The notes below the pieces were generated by a model that saw only the letters and a list, made by a program, of their open reading frames with translations, did not search any database and was not told the origin of the DNA. A stretch of DNA of 64,000 nucleotides from Butyriboletus loyo (lineage: Eukaryota > Basidiomycota > Agaricomycetes > Boletales > Boletaceae): the NCBI GenBank assembly GCA_038093515.1, contig JBBPSI010000080.1:40555-104554 (forward strand). Direction: 5' to 3'. Shown piece after piece: positions 32,646 to 44,709 of the stretch. Every line of letters starts with the position of its first letter. Positions within the stretch are counted from its first letter, which is position 1. The position numbers and the translations under genes were made by a program.

Positions 32646-35600
32646 CTATAATGCTCTCGGCCTCTTGGAAGGTGTGAGCAATATAACTCCGGGGGGACTG
32701 GCCTTGCGCTTCAGCGGACTGCTCGATGGCCCCGCGATGCACGTGGATGGAGCGATTGCCGTCGCGAGGGAAGCGACAATACGCAAGTTGACAGGGCCCG
32801 GTGAAGAGCACGCACCAGCTGGAACCGGTTGTTCCTCCAGCGTCGTAGGTGGATCCTGGAGTATGTTCGGGAGTGAATCTGCATCTTCCGTGTCAACTAG
32901 CATCACCTCACGTCGAGGTGTTTCTTTGACTTTCTTGCGGGTGCTCTTGGGTGTTCGCGCGTTCGGCTTCTTTTCGGTTTCATCCCCGCTCTCCACGATG
33001 CGACATATTTCTACCATGACTGGGGCTTTCAGCAGGATGTCAATCCAAATCTTGACGAGGCATCAGTACCCGCGTAAACAGCGCATGTTATATACGTACG
33101 CGTTGGTTCTCTTGAAGGGTATCTCCAGGGCCTTTGACCTCCACGAACTTACAGGCACCTTTTTCAGTATTCCACAGGAATAGGTCTGGGCCACCGGATG
33201 TTCCAAATGTGTAATCTTCGCAGAGAACGCGACAAATGATAGAGAGCGCTTTTTCACCGATGCACTGTTTAATGTCCATTGATGAGCTAAAGTAGTCGGC
33301 GTTTGGAGTAAATTTACCGTTACAATGTCGACAAGGTCTTCGCTACTGAACAAGTCCCACTGAACACCAACGCACCATGTCCTACTGGCTCTGTGCTCAG
33401 CGTCGACGGCTAGGACGAGATCGGCGCCTTTCCCAGCTTCGATGGCAGCAAGTCGTTTTTCCACGAGATCTTTCCGAGTACGATAAAAAGAATCCTCTGC
33501 AATGTCCAGGGGGGCAGTCTGGTAAGGTGTCTCAAATGCACCAGGAATTGATTCGAAAATGATATCCCAGAAAAGGAGGCCAAACAACATGGTAATAACC
33601 CGAGTTTCACAGTGGACGCTGGATGAATAATGATTAGGCAGCGGGCAGAGATCATGAGAGATACGGACCCCTTGAACCCTTGTTCCTCGTAACGTTGGAG
33701 GGCAAGTGCTTCAACAGTCAATTCCTCGCCATTCCGACCCAACCAGAGACTTTTTCCTTTCGACACATCTGACTGCACCAAAGTGAGGAACCCCTGCAAG
33801 TACGTCGAGCTGGTAGCCTTACCGATGATTCGCGGCGAGAAGGATGTGCCACACTCGAACTGTGTTCTTGTTTCACTGTAGTCACAAGTGAATAATAGCG
33901 TTTAATATCCTGATTTCCCTGCTGTGATGCATGGGCGTTGATACACCTGCCTGTCCGATCAAGCTTCAGACTAGCTGCTCGATGTCTGAGGCGAACAGCT
34001 TCGAATACTATTTCATCGGCATCCACAATAATGCCATCACATATATGTCGCTCTTTGACAGGTATCTTTAATTTGTTTTCTAGCCTCCTGAGACGCCTTT
34101 GAAGCTTCGGTCGGCAGACTGAGCACTTTGAGCACTCGCGAAATCCATCCACGTTACAAATCTTACCAATATGTGTGTCGGGATCTAAAAGAGCCTCTAT
34201 AACTGCATTCAACGCTCGTTCTGTGGTCTCCTCGTCCTTCGGAAAGTGGGTCGAAAGAATGAGAGCTCGCCGTTCATACCATCTCCCACGTTTCCCTCTT
34301 CGCCACCTCTTCTGAGCCAGAAGGGCTTCCAAAACGCCTAGTTCTCGTTCGTGCTCCCCAAGAATACCGAGTGCGGCACTACATTTGCATATAATTCGTG
34401 TGAGAACATGTCCTGCAAAAATATTCAGCTATAAAGCGACAGCGACCGCAAATTAAACAAACCGTAATGGAACCGCTCTAATCCGTTTGCTCGGCCATCC
34501 TCTTCGCCGTTAGTATTCGCAAGATCCTGCCAGCGGGGATAGACTCGCTCAAAAATGTCCTTTACCATGCGCGCTGCCCGCACGCGAATATTATCAGGCT
34601 TGACGTCGGGTATCGTGTCGTCATCTCCGAGATCCTCCCCTTCTCTGCTGCTGTTTGCATGTCCGGGAGTAACGGGCGTTGGTAAGAACCTGGAAGCAGG
34701 AGTTCTGCTTCCGGCCGCTCTACCACCCCAAAGGGGCACGTTCCCAGCAAGTAACATGTCTACTTGTCCTTCGAGAATAAGCATTTCTTCATAGTCAAGG
34801 AGGGCTTGGCGAGAGGGCCAAACATTCCTGGTGCGTTCATACTTGTACCCAGGGTAGGCTCGTTTACCGAAGCGAGTTAAAAGTGCCGCAACGAGTATGC
34901 CAGGAGTATATTGAGTGCTGGAACGAAAGTGTGAGAATGTGTCACACGAGTTGCATGATGACAACTCACATGCGGAAGTACACGAGGTTTACTCGATGTA
35001 TCACACCGAAAAACTCTTCGTCAATTCGTACGCATTTGACTACGGGGACAGGATGAGTCACGAGCATTCTAATTCCGGCGCACATACCTATGTAGCGGAG
35101 GACAATATCCTTGAGTCTATCTTGCTGAGACCTCAGCTTGTTAAATGGCAGTTTGGTTTGATGGTAACCACAACCTTTGGCTTGTGTAACACCGTCCCTG
35201 CGCGCAAAGTTCGTTAATGTTGATTGTGACGATGATGCATCGAGGAGATCTTTGATGAGGTCGTCTTTCTATAAGGGATACACTCAGTTGGACATCGTTT
35301 GTCAAGGGAAGACTTACCTTCTGGTTTATCTTGAGTTTCAGCTGTTTAGAGACAGCTTTGAGTTCGTCCACTCTCAAGCACTCTAGTAGACTCCTCAGAT
35401 CCATTTCCCGTTCACTCCTGGCTAACGTGAGAGGTCTGTTCTCTGACGGGGGTTCCGGAGTTGCTACATCTACCGACACTAGCTTGTCTTGCTCTTGCTG
35501 GGGATTCGCGACACTCTCGCTCATCGTGAGGTCGACGAGCCCTTGTTCTTTTGGCTCTTCCTTCTTGACCACATCCGATGGTTCGCGACCCACTTGGCAC

Positions 35601-36131
35601 AATTCGTCGATCGCTTCTACTATGGCCGAAACAGAACCAAGTTCGCCTTCGTACTTCAAAGTATCGAGGCGATGCCAAGTTTCCTGCTTTCTCAGCAGCA
35701 ACTTCACTACGAGGAACCGCGCGTTATCTTTCACAAGTGAGTAGGATGGGTCTGAGTAGGAGATAAATTAGCGTACAGGAGAGATGAGCAAATACTGTCA
35801 GGAGCGCGAATTCTTCATCGTTGAGCAGATGTGTCTCCTCCTTGATCACGGTACTGACCATGTCTGAAGGTATATAAGTCTATACCACTGAATCACGAGA
35901 GAAATGAGGAGCACCTTCAAAAACGCGTACGTATGCACTGACATTCTGCTCTCCGTCTGATCGACTGGTCTCGTTTGGTTCGGCGCTCGATGGTCCTGGC
36001 ACCGATTGAGCGAGTGTCTGGAAAATTGCGCTTTCCCGCGCATCTGGCTCGTCCTCCCTCCATGCTTCACCACCTGAGAACACGAGCGCGTTGATGGAGA
36101 TTGCAGACGAAGAGTCCACAATACGATTCAT
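32646..36131 (-). CDS. FAN1: FAN1 structure-specific nuclease (Fanconi-associated)
   Basis: Structure-specific nuclease (5' flap endonuclease and 5'-3' exonuclease in the family) for interstrand crosslink repair in the nucleus. Twelve exons (36131-35915, 35863-35777, 35727-35318, 35268-35088, 35039-34970, 34917-34463, 34412-34167, 34118-33947, 33875-33669, 33618-33318, 33264-33100, 33050-32646) join in phase to 971 residues. Family blocks: SAYVRVFEDMVSTVIKEE, LSYNARFLVVKLLLRKQ, ILVAALLTRFGKRAYPGY, KRWRRGKRGRWYERRALIL, LKIPVKERHICDGIIVDADE, VEALALQRYEEQGFKG, LFGLLFWDIIF and, in the VRR-NUC nuclease domain, GGPDLFLWN...FVEVKGPGD (residues about 803-825, the PD-ExK core). No UBZ zinc finger is seen at the N-terminus, as is usual in fungi. 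A basic tail of about 110 residues follows the nuclease. Exon borders restore family sequence at every junction. Confidence 0.93.
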
Positions 36132-36234
36132 GGTGAGAGTGACTGTGACATATCCCACTCCCTCGAGTCCCTGAACACAACATAACGCGATCACGTGACC
36201 GTAATAACATACAGTAATGGTTAACTTTGGACCC

Positions 36235-38674
36235 TCAATAACCTCTTCGTAGTCTCTCGTTCTCCTCTCTCAACCGCCTGTTTTCCGCCTTCAACTCTTG
36301 CATTTCCCCATTCCATTCTTCCATTATTTCTCTGAGCTCCTCCTTCCACCCTCTACCCATCCGGACGAGGTCCAAATGTAAACCCATCATCTCTGCCTTG
36401 GTCTCGCGCTGGAAGTCGTACATGACATCATGAACGATACTCCGCAGGAAATCCTGTGCTGCTGCATTCATATTCATATTTGCAGCTGACGGGCGGTGCG
36501 GTGATTGGAGCCAGGTTGGCGCAGTTGGGCGACGTGGTGACACCTGCAAAGAAAGCTCCTGTTCCTGTTCTTCATCTCGCCGCTCGTATACGAAGATCTC
36601 GGGGCCACCTTCGTCTTCCGACTTGTCGGTCCCTCCGGATGATTCTTTAGTGTCTGGATGTTGCGCAAACCTGGTCTTCTTAACTTCAACCACCATTCCT
36701 TTCCCCTTCCCTTTCTGGCTCTCGCCTTTGGCCCATTTTGCAACCTCGGGACTCGTAAGCCCGAGCATACCAATACCGCTACCAGTTGCACTTGCCAACG
36801 GAGCTTTTGCTACTTTCTTCCCCAATGAAATGGGTGTTACGGGTTCGCGTGGTAACTCGGGATCGGACAACTCGAGGCGATCGTCATTATTATCCGGCGT
36901 GGCTGACCGTCCTTGTTTTTGTTGCGTGTGCACGACTCCATTGGCAGCCTTCGAGGATGATACTTTGCTTTGAGCAGAGCCAGTTGAAATGGACCTGAGC
37001 TTTCGTCCAATAGATGCGCTCTCAACAGACTCGGAAATATTTCGACGTGTCGTAGTTTTCGGCCGATCGCCTTCGTCTCTGGAACCCTCGTTCAATGGGG
37101 GACCTGATCGGACTCGTATCGCTGCCAGATGCACGGAAATAGACTCCGGCGCAGATCCGAGTCCCAGATGTTCGACGTCTTGTCCCATCTTGCGGGACGA
37201 GCTAGGTTTGGTATGTAGTCTTGCATCTGCTAGCCCGGTCAACCCACGGGATGTTAGTGAATGCGGTCGAGCCTGGGTTTCGCGATTTTCCTCTTGTTCC
37301 TTGCTTCTCTGAAGTCTCAGAGGTTTTACGCGACGAGATAGTGTTGCTACGAACCAATGTTAGGTGCTATGTAGAGTGATGAAAAGAGAAAACTGCATAC
37401 GAGAATGCAAAGCTGCTAGTTGTGCATCCAGTCTCAAGTTTTGGGTCTCAGATAGTGGGCTTCGCACGGGAGAAAAAAGCTTCTTCTTGGGTGTAACCCC
37501 ACCTCCCCCACGAACCTTTGACGCAACCGTAACATGCACTGGGGACTTGACTCCAGGACCAGCAATAACGGAACCGGTGGATGTAGTTCGTGTCGAAGAC
37601 GAAGAACGCTGTGGAGACAATCTCACAACTGCTGCCAGACTTGACTTGGCCTTCACACGAGCGGCGTCAGGAAGAGACTTGGACTTCCCCTATAAATCTG
37701 AATGATTGCTTGTAGTCCACACGAAATGAAATAAAAGACTTACCTGGACATTAATTGCCTTGATGGGAGCACCGCCGTCACCAATAGTGAACGACTTTGG
37801 CTCTTTCTCCAGTGACCTCAAGTCAAGGATTAGGAGCTTGCCACTTCTGGTGCCCAGATATATGGCTGCGCCTTCCGCAGTGAAAGCACAACAACTAAGC
37901 GGTGTCTTCACATTGACGGATTTCAGTATCCTAGCAAAACAAGTTAAGACAAGTACGTTGGTCTCAAGAAATCACATACCCGTTATCTTTGTCTAGGTCG
38001 ACAAGTACTACGTCGCCGTTGGACGTGGCAGCAGCAACAAGGGTTTTACTGAATGGGCTAGTTGATACACCCACGATATCCCCACCCCCAGGAATGCGAA
38101 CGGTCTTGAGTGGGCTAGAAAGTCGCATCGAATTGTAGACAACAATGTCCCACCCAATGCCTAATAAAAGCCTCCCGGAATGTTGATGGAATGAGCAACA
38201 GGTTACGGGCTTCCTGTCCGGAAGCCCCTTCAATTGAGTGTACGATGAAAGCGTCAAGTTGTGTACGAAGACCGCAGAAGCCGACACGGACGCCAGCAAA
38301 GTGCCATCGTTGGAGGCCAAAATCCTTGTTACAGTGTTCTTGTGGACTTCCAGAGAGGATAGGACCTTCCCAGGTGAGTGGGTACAGTCGAGTGACCACA
38401 CCTTGTTAGCGGTCGCAAAGAGTATGGTATTCTTGTCCTTCATTGCCAAACATGTCACGGTATCGGAACCATAGTAAAGCTCTTCTAGGAGGCATTCCGA
38501 TGGCGTGTATCTTTTGATAGAGGAGGAATTGGCTAGGTAGAGTTGGGAGTTGTCCAGAGACCAGGCGCTCGCGGAGCATTCCAAAGAACTGGAAATAGGA
38601 AATGTGCTCGAGGAAGTCTTGAATCTGGCTGGGTCGACGAGACTGGTGCCAGCGTGTGTGATGATTGCGAGCAT
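36235..38674 (-). CDS. NEDD1-like WD40 protein (gamma-tubulin complex targeting)
   Basis: Four exons (38674-37980, 37930-37744, 37689-37401, 37346-36235) join in phase to 760 residues. The first 290 or so form a WD40 propeller (CSASAWSLDNSQLYLANSSS, KNTVTRILASNDGTLLASVS, KPVTCCSFHQHSGRLLLG, PLSCCAFTAEGAAIYLGTRS). A Ser/Pro/Lys-rich linker of about 360 residues follows (TPKKKLFSPVRSPLSE). The end is an amphipathic helical region: DFLRSIVHDVMYDFQRETKA, LHLDLVRMGRGWKEELREIM and a Glu/Arg-rich coiled coil to the last residue. This order, and the helix with LHLDLVR, fit NEDD1/GCP-WD, which recruits gamma-tubulin rings to spindle poles. Assignment rests on architecture and motif memory. The stop is 103 bp upstream of the FAN1 start, so the FAN1 promoter must be short or reach into this gene. 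Confidence 0.75.
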
Positions 38675-39091
38675 TGCCGATGGCTGGTCTAGATAGAGGC
38701 GACTCGAACAACCGCGTCGGAAACAACGCGTCGGTCACATGACCCGAAAGTAGTGGCTACTTCGGGTGACGCTTACATAATTTGGGACTTGCCTAACCTG
38801 ATTAATCTAAACCTGAATGTAATAAACATCTGATTTACAAGTGATCCGTTCTCACTACATGATGGCCTTCAGCAGGCACCCCTCCAATCAAAACATCATC
38901 CCAGTGCGGGGTATGGGCTGTAAAAATGTAGTAGAATGCATAGGCATCACCGAGGTCACGAGAAATCATGCACCAAAAGCCCGTCCAAGAATTCTTGCCA
39001 ACCGTATTCAGTATGACATTATGCATTATAACTTTATGAGCTAGTGTACTGTAAAGTCGACTTCCTACTAAGTGGGAAAGCAGTAACATAG
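38675..39091. other. Intergenic region upstream of the NEDD1-like gene
   Basis: 417 bp between the SNF2 stop and the NEDD1-like start (same strand). Nothing coding is supported. The 60 bp next to the NEDD1-like ATG holds two CGCGTCGG copies, one of them preceded by A to make ACGCGT. Confidence 0.5.
38726..38731. promoter_or_regulatory. Candidate MluI cell-cycle box upstream of the NEDD1-like gene
   Basis: ACGCGT lies 52 bp upstream of the ATG, with a second CGCGTCGG at about 38713-38720. Similar to the box upstream of PRI2. Cell-cycle control of a spindle protein would make sense, but this is inference from a hexamer. Confidence 0.3.
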
Positions 39092-42000
39092 TCACTCTTC
39101 AAATCTCACTCTCTTGCGTGCTGCCACATCCCCATTTCGACCCTCAGAATCGTAAGCAGGGATGTACGAGTCAACGTCAACTCTGCTTGAGCCTCCCACA
39201 TCCCTGGACGATTTGGACTGCGTATCGATCAATGACGCCGCCTGATTGTCATCGAGCGATAGGGTCACGCTGATCGGATCATTCGTGGTGGATTCGCTCA
39301 AGAAGCGGGGATGCTATTCCCATGTTAGAAGACAACGGAACTGAGAAAAAACTACAGATTACCATTAGGTAGTCTCGCATGCCACTTTCAGTCTTCATGC
39401 TTGGTACCTTGTCGCTACTTCTCAGGTATTGCCTCCGGGCGATCATGGCTTCCTCAGCCGTGGAGCGAATGACCAGGGTTTTTACTAAATAGCCTAAGCG
39501 ACGGATATAATCGAGAGTGAAGGAACTGACCAGTGACTGATCTTGTTTGACCTATACGATGGACACGCTTGGGAGGCAAATTAGACCACGACTGGAATGA
39601 ACCGGGAATGTTTCAAACCTTGATGGCCTGTTCCTCGACATCGGGATGCCAGACAGGCTCACAGAAAATAACCCGGGAGGCCGATATCAGGTTACTACAG
39701 AAGATGTGAGTCCTTGAGGCTGTGCATCCATTGCACGAACTGACAGGCCACGGGCACCAAGCTTCAATTGAATCAACAGAACTCTATGCACGTCCGACGT
39801 CTCGAACGTTGCGACGCATTGCTCCCTCAGAAGGGGGTCCTCCTGGTTGGTGTACTGTAGATGCTTGATTTCGAATAGTGACAACGCCTCGCCGATTTGA
39901 AAGAGTGTTAGGAGAGAATTGGAGAATATCAGGAACTTCTCCTTCGCAGAGTATCGTTGGACCTGAGAGCGTGCGGGATGTGATCCACGTCATCAATGCA
40001 TGTATGCAGACATACCTCGGAAAGGATGTAATTCAACTTTGTTGACAGCGAAGCCCCGATTTTTACCCCAGTCAAAGGTGAAGATTTCGTTACACGAGTT
40101 GCAGCCGCTCCAGCGGAAATAATTTGGTTTACCCTGTCCCTGTCCTGACAGTCTTCAAGCTCCTCATCATCGGATACGTCCATCCGTTCGACACGTTTTT
40201 TCAGAATTTCAATTGCCTCTTGCACTTCTTGCACCATTTTTCTCGTTCGGTTCACGCCACGCTTAGCCTCGGGTGAGCTCCTAGATTTTGAAGCCATCGC
40301 TCTTTTTTCATTCCTATCAAGCATGTTGCCCTTCTCAACCAGCTCGTCCCTCGTGGTCAGAGGTTTCTTGCGCACAAGCGACCGCAAATTCACCAGCCGG
40401 TCTGGGTGCATAACGTCAAGCGTTCGGCTACCGTTACACAACCTAGTTCGCGTCCACGCTTCCAGGACAGCTGGGTCAGGTCCAGATACCTTGAATGGGA
40501 CGTCCGCGTAAGGTTGCATCGCTCTCCACATGTCGTCGGCGGCGGCGGAAGCTCTACACAACCAAGTCAGTCAGCATCAATGCAGTGAAGATAGTCCATA
40601 CGCATGTTTGAGCGCTTGCCGTAGGAGGTCCAAGTCCTCAGGGCTTGCCTCTCGACCAGGCCCCCGGTTGACTGCGCGGTCAATGTAGTCATCCGCAAAG
40701 CGACAGATCTCGTCGACATTGTACAAGATATCTGAAGATGACCAGAAGAGGCTCCTAGAGATGGCAATCTCAGAAGACCACGAGATTTGATGAAAATTTT
40801 GCCCGATGGCTCACTGGAACGAATTGTTTATCGCCGTCTGTAGTTGCATTGCACTCTGGCTCGGTTGAACGTAAATGAAAGTACTGTTTTACATATGAAG
40901 ATTCCTCGTGACGTACACTTGGGTGGAAAAGATAATCCTGAGCCAAGTTGAGTAATAGAATGACACTACCAATCTTGTAGACCTACCCTGTCCTTTCGCT
41001 CTGAATCGATAGCGTTGATTGCGAGGGAGGCTTGCATCGCATTGTACGACTTCAAAGCATAATTGTCCAAATCCATGTAGATTGTGTCGTGTTCCATCGG
41101 GGGCAATAAAACATCATTTTCCACATCCTTGATTCTTGCAGGCCGGAGGTAAGCACGAGTAGGTGACAATACATTCTTCAACTCACCTATGACGGACCAT
41201 CACCATTTGCATTACTTGGCTGAGAACATTGATAGCTCCAGGTCGTGGTCCACGTCGATCACGCAGTGGCGTTGAAACGTTGAGCACAAAGCTATCCGAA
41301 TTAGAACGAAACTGGGGAACAGCAATGAAATCCCCAATCATGGTTCCCAGTTTTTGTAGGTTGGAACTATCATAACTGCCCCAAATTCGAATGTAACCCC
41401 CATCATCCTGACTAGGAGACATGGCCACGAGAGAGTCTGACTGAGGGTAATCAAGGACAGGCTCAACTGAGTCAACATAATGGTCAGAAGGCTCCTGGTC
41501 ATCAGCCGTACGTCCTGATTTTAGACCAAGTATGTTGGATGTGGGTGTGCCAGTGACAATCCACTTGTGTTGGATACTTAATTTGCTGACAAAACAATTG
41601 ATGGTGGCCAGCTTTTTGCCAGCAATATGGCCTTCATCGATAATCAACCTTTTCCACCGTACCTGAAAGAGAGGAGTAACATCAGGGTCTCCATGACAGT
41701 GACAATCTGGAACTCGGGATCCCGCCAAGTATGGACAGGTACAAGATTTGAGGTCATAGAGTTTTTCCGTCTTGTTCTTCTTGGACTCTCGGCGAAAGCC
41801 TGGTGATTATTAGTTTCTGCATTAGGAACCACGCATTCTGCATACGGAAATCACTCATGATAATCAGCTGAGACAGAATCATTAGTCAAGCATTCAAACC
41901 CAAAGTCATCATGGATCTACTTACTTCATAATCCAATGCAAGTTCCCTAGCATCAGGAAGATCCATAGAAGGACGAACAATGAGATACCGAACACAGTCA

Positions 42001-43557
42001 TGACAGTGTTTATCAATCTCGGTCTTCCACTGACCCAACAAGGCCAACGGGACAATCGCCAGGGTGGCTGAAGAGAGGTACATGGTTCGAGGATATGGTT
42101 TAGGTACACTCTGACGGCGTGGCCTTTCCGATTCTTCCACATCGGGCTTAGCGTCGTAGTGATGATAAAAGGGCTTGTTGGCTTGTATGAATGGCCACAT
42201 ATGGCTGGCTTCAAGTTCATCTGCAAATGCTGGGCGGCCTGTAGTGACCTTGAACGAAGAAAAATAGTGCACAAGAAGTTCAACGAGGGATGGTACTTGT
42301 TGGATAGCCCCCCCGCCCAAACCAGCTTTATCCCTCGCGAGAGCGTTCTCCTTAGAAGGGAAGTGATGGTAAGCCAAAGGTGTCATCACTGGTCGCTCGA
42401 CCAAGGACTCTTCCGGATCTGGTAGTTGACTGGCAGTTGCAAGGACAAGAGCAATGATCATGATCGTCTTTCCCGTTCCTAGTGCAGAGCTAAATACAGG
42501 CTTCTATGCTTGGCTCAGACGTACCTAACTCCTCACAGAGTATACCACCTCGAGATGGGGAAAACGTAGGACATTCTCGCAACACAGACATGGTTGGTGG
42601 CTGAATATAACAATGGGTACCTGACATGCATGAGACAGGAATGTACAGTGGATCCGGAACAGGGCTAGTATTCGATTCCTTGTTGAGCATGACAGCAATC
42701 GAGTGTCGCTGATAGCCGTATAAAGTCGTCCTTAGACCCCAAATTGCATCTCCGGATGCAACACGGTGGGAGAGTGTTGTACTGTCATTTGTTGGTGAAT
42801 TCAGTATTGGGGAAGGCAGATCACTATAAATTTCAGCCATCGTGCGATTATCCTGTCGACAATGATTAACGCCGACATCAAAAAAGATTCAAAATTCACA
42901 AACAATGCGGCTAGGCAAGAAGTGCTTTTGTGGAGCATCGAGACAAGCCTCATCTGCGTCCCACAAGCCATCGGTTTGCTCAATGAGTGGCACGATGCGA
43001 TGCATATAACGTTGACCTTTATGGACGACGGTTTTGGAGCGACAGCGTAATCGTCCGCGGACATTCGGTAAGTCATTAGGGATAAGATAAAGTCTGATAA
43101 AGATTATGTGACCACTGGCGCCAAGTCTGGAAATTGCCCGGAGAAACCGATGCTCAGCCAGAAACGCCAGTTCTCGAAAAAGTGTGTCCGCTGGATGAGT
43201 AGACAGCTTTCGCATGGGAAGTGAATGCCAATCACGGTTGTTGAATCCGCTGCGGCACGGTGGTTCGCCGTCATGGACAGCAACGGTTATCGTTCCTGCG
43301 GGAAGAAGGTTGCTCAACGAGAACGCGTCGGTAGTGTCTTGCGCCTGGACAACAGGTAACCTGTACCTGTCCGTGCAAAACGGACAGTATGTGGAGGTTA
43401 GCAGGCGTTGTGTTCCGTCGCGGGTCTGCATGATGGGGATGGGGACGCGTCCAACTGCCGTGTCAGCGTCAATAGTCGTGCGAAATGCTTTCTTTTTCCG
43501 GCTCACGGTTGAGGTGCTACCACTGGCCCAGTAAATAACTTCACCTTCGATCTTCAT
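39092..43557 (-). CDS. SNF2-family DNA-dependent ATPase, Rad5/Rad16-like
   Basis: Fifteen exons (43557-42904, 42852-42525, 42478-41925, 41867-41846, 41799-41187, 41134-40987, 40937-40917, 40855-40815, 40754-40602, 40553-40016, 39962-39745, 39694-39619, 39567-39531, 39484-39363, 39313-39092) join in phase to 1,248 residues. Helicase motifs: [18 protein letters not shown] (I), [13 protein letters not shown] (Ia), KRLIIDEGH (II), [10 protein letters not shown] (III), [13 protein letters not shown] (IV), [20 protein letters not shown] (V) and [17 protein letters not shown] (VI). About 130 extra residues separate motifs I and Ia. A Cys-rich insert (CTCPY...CHCHGD) lies before motif II, and a 150-residue charged insert sits between the two lobes. 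I see no RING finger. The frame is open upstream to 43764, but that stretch is antisense to PAM17 coding sequence, so I prefer the ATG at 43557. Confidence 0.85.
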
Positions 43558-44401
43558 GGCGTCCTTGTTAAAACGTTCGCATGGTCGCGGAATCCACATC
43601 TCAGGGATAACGAGACTCACACCAAAGAGAGCCTGTTTTGTTCGGCAAAATTCTAGCAACGTCTCTGAATCCTCCAAAGACGCAATAACATGGCCGGAAT
43701 ACCTCGAAATTCGACGTGGCAAGCGTAGATGGGAGACGGTATACCACTCGCACTTTCCCAACATTGCTATGTATTGATACCCTTTGCTCAGGCCTTGACC
43801 ATCCCTTCCTCTCTTCTCAGCTTGGCAGGTGGGGCCGTGTACTTTGGATCTCTAGAGACGGACGCGACCAAACCAGTCATGGTGAACCCCCCAACTTTTC
43901 TGCACGCGTCAAGCAGATGCTGATGACTCGTGTGCCAGGGAATTGACCCCATGTTTTTTTATGGGGTTTGCACAATGGCGTGCACGGGTGAGTAGATCCA
44001 AGTGACCATCGTAACCTCATATTCAATGTTTTCAAGGTCTCGGATACCTTCTGGGTCCCGCAATCGGTTCAGCTTGCTGGAGAATGACCCACCGCCGTAC
44101 CCTCACCCTTATAGAAGCAAAGGACCGCGAATTCTACAGACATATAGTCAAAAATCGCGTTGACCCTACGGCACAAAGTGCCAATAATCCTGTGCCGGAC
44201 TACTATGGTATTGAGCTGCCGACCTTTCACCCGGGACTCTTTCTGAACTACTTTTAAACTATTAGGAGAGAAAATCGGCTCGCTGCACCAATACCGCCAA
44301 GTACGTGTTGCACCATTCTCCGCCAGCTTTTCTAATACAACTTCTAGTGGTTGCGAGACCAGGCAAAGTTCAGACGCAAAGCACAGTTCTCAGAGGAATA
44401 G
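43556..44401 (+). CDS. PAM17: Presequence translocase-associated motor subunit PAM17, mitochondrial
   Basis: Inner-membrane protein of the TIM23 import motor. Six short exons (43556-43738, 43792-43881, 43939-43987, 44037-44207, 44266-44300, 44348-44401) join in phase to 193 residues. A basic presequence is followed by WPEYLEIRRGKRRWET, a first membrane helix (LLSLAGGAVYFGSLETDATK), GIDPMFFYGVCTMACTGLGY with a second helix into LLGPAIGSACWR, then RDREFYRHIVKNRVDP and [20 protein letters not shown], all typical of Pam17. No single exon exceeds 183 nt, so it is easy to miss. The ATG overlaps the start codon of the SNF2 gene on the other strand (shared CATG at 43555-43558). Confidence 0.92.
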
Positions 44402-44709
44402 AGGCAGGACCACCTCGATACACCATCCTACACAGTGGTATACTCAATACATCTGTTATCCTATATTGAATACCGCTTGATATTAATCATTTCCGATAAG
44501 ATTCGACAAATGACAACCACGACATTCGAAAAAGTTGACGCCAAGTGAACGTTTGACCACCAGATATGCCCTAGTCAGCTTTTGAATAAGATCACGGGCA
44601 CTGGGCTTCGCGGAAAAAGCGCACCAACGCAAAGTAAATGCAGAGCCGCGCTCAACGTGACTTCATCGTGGAACGAACCCAAGGATATCATAAACCGCCA
44701 TTAACACCA
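44402..44709. other. Convergent 3' intergenic region, nothing seen
   Basis: 308 bp between the PAM17 stop and the stop of the membrane protein on the other strand. AT-rich, no supported ORF. Confidence 0.6.

Noticed and set aside
43558..43764. Longer SNF2 N-terminus starting at an ATG at 43764
   Set aside because: This stretch is exactly antisense to the PAM17 presequence and first exon, which carries secure family motifs; the ATG at 43557 is a simpler start.
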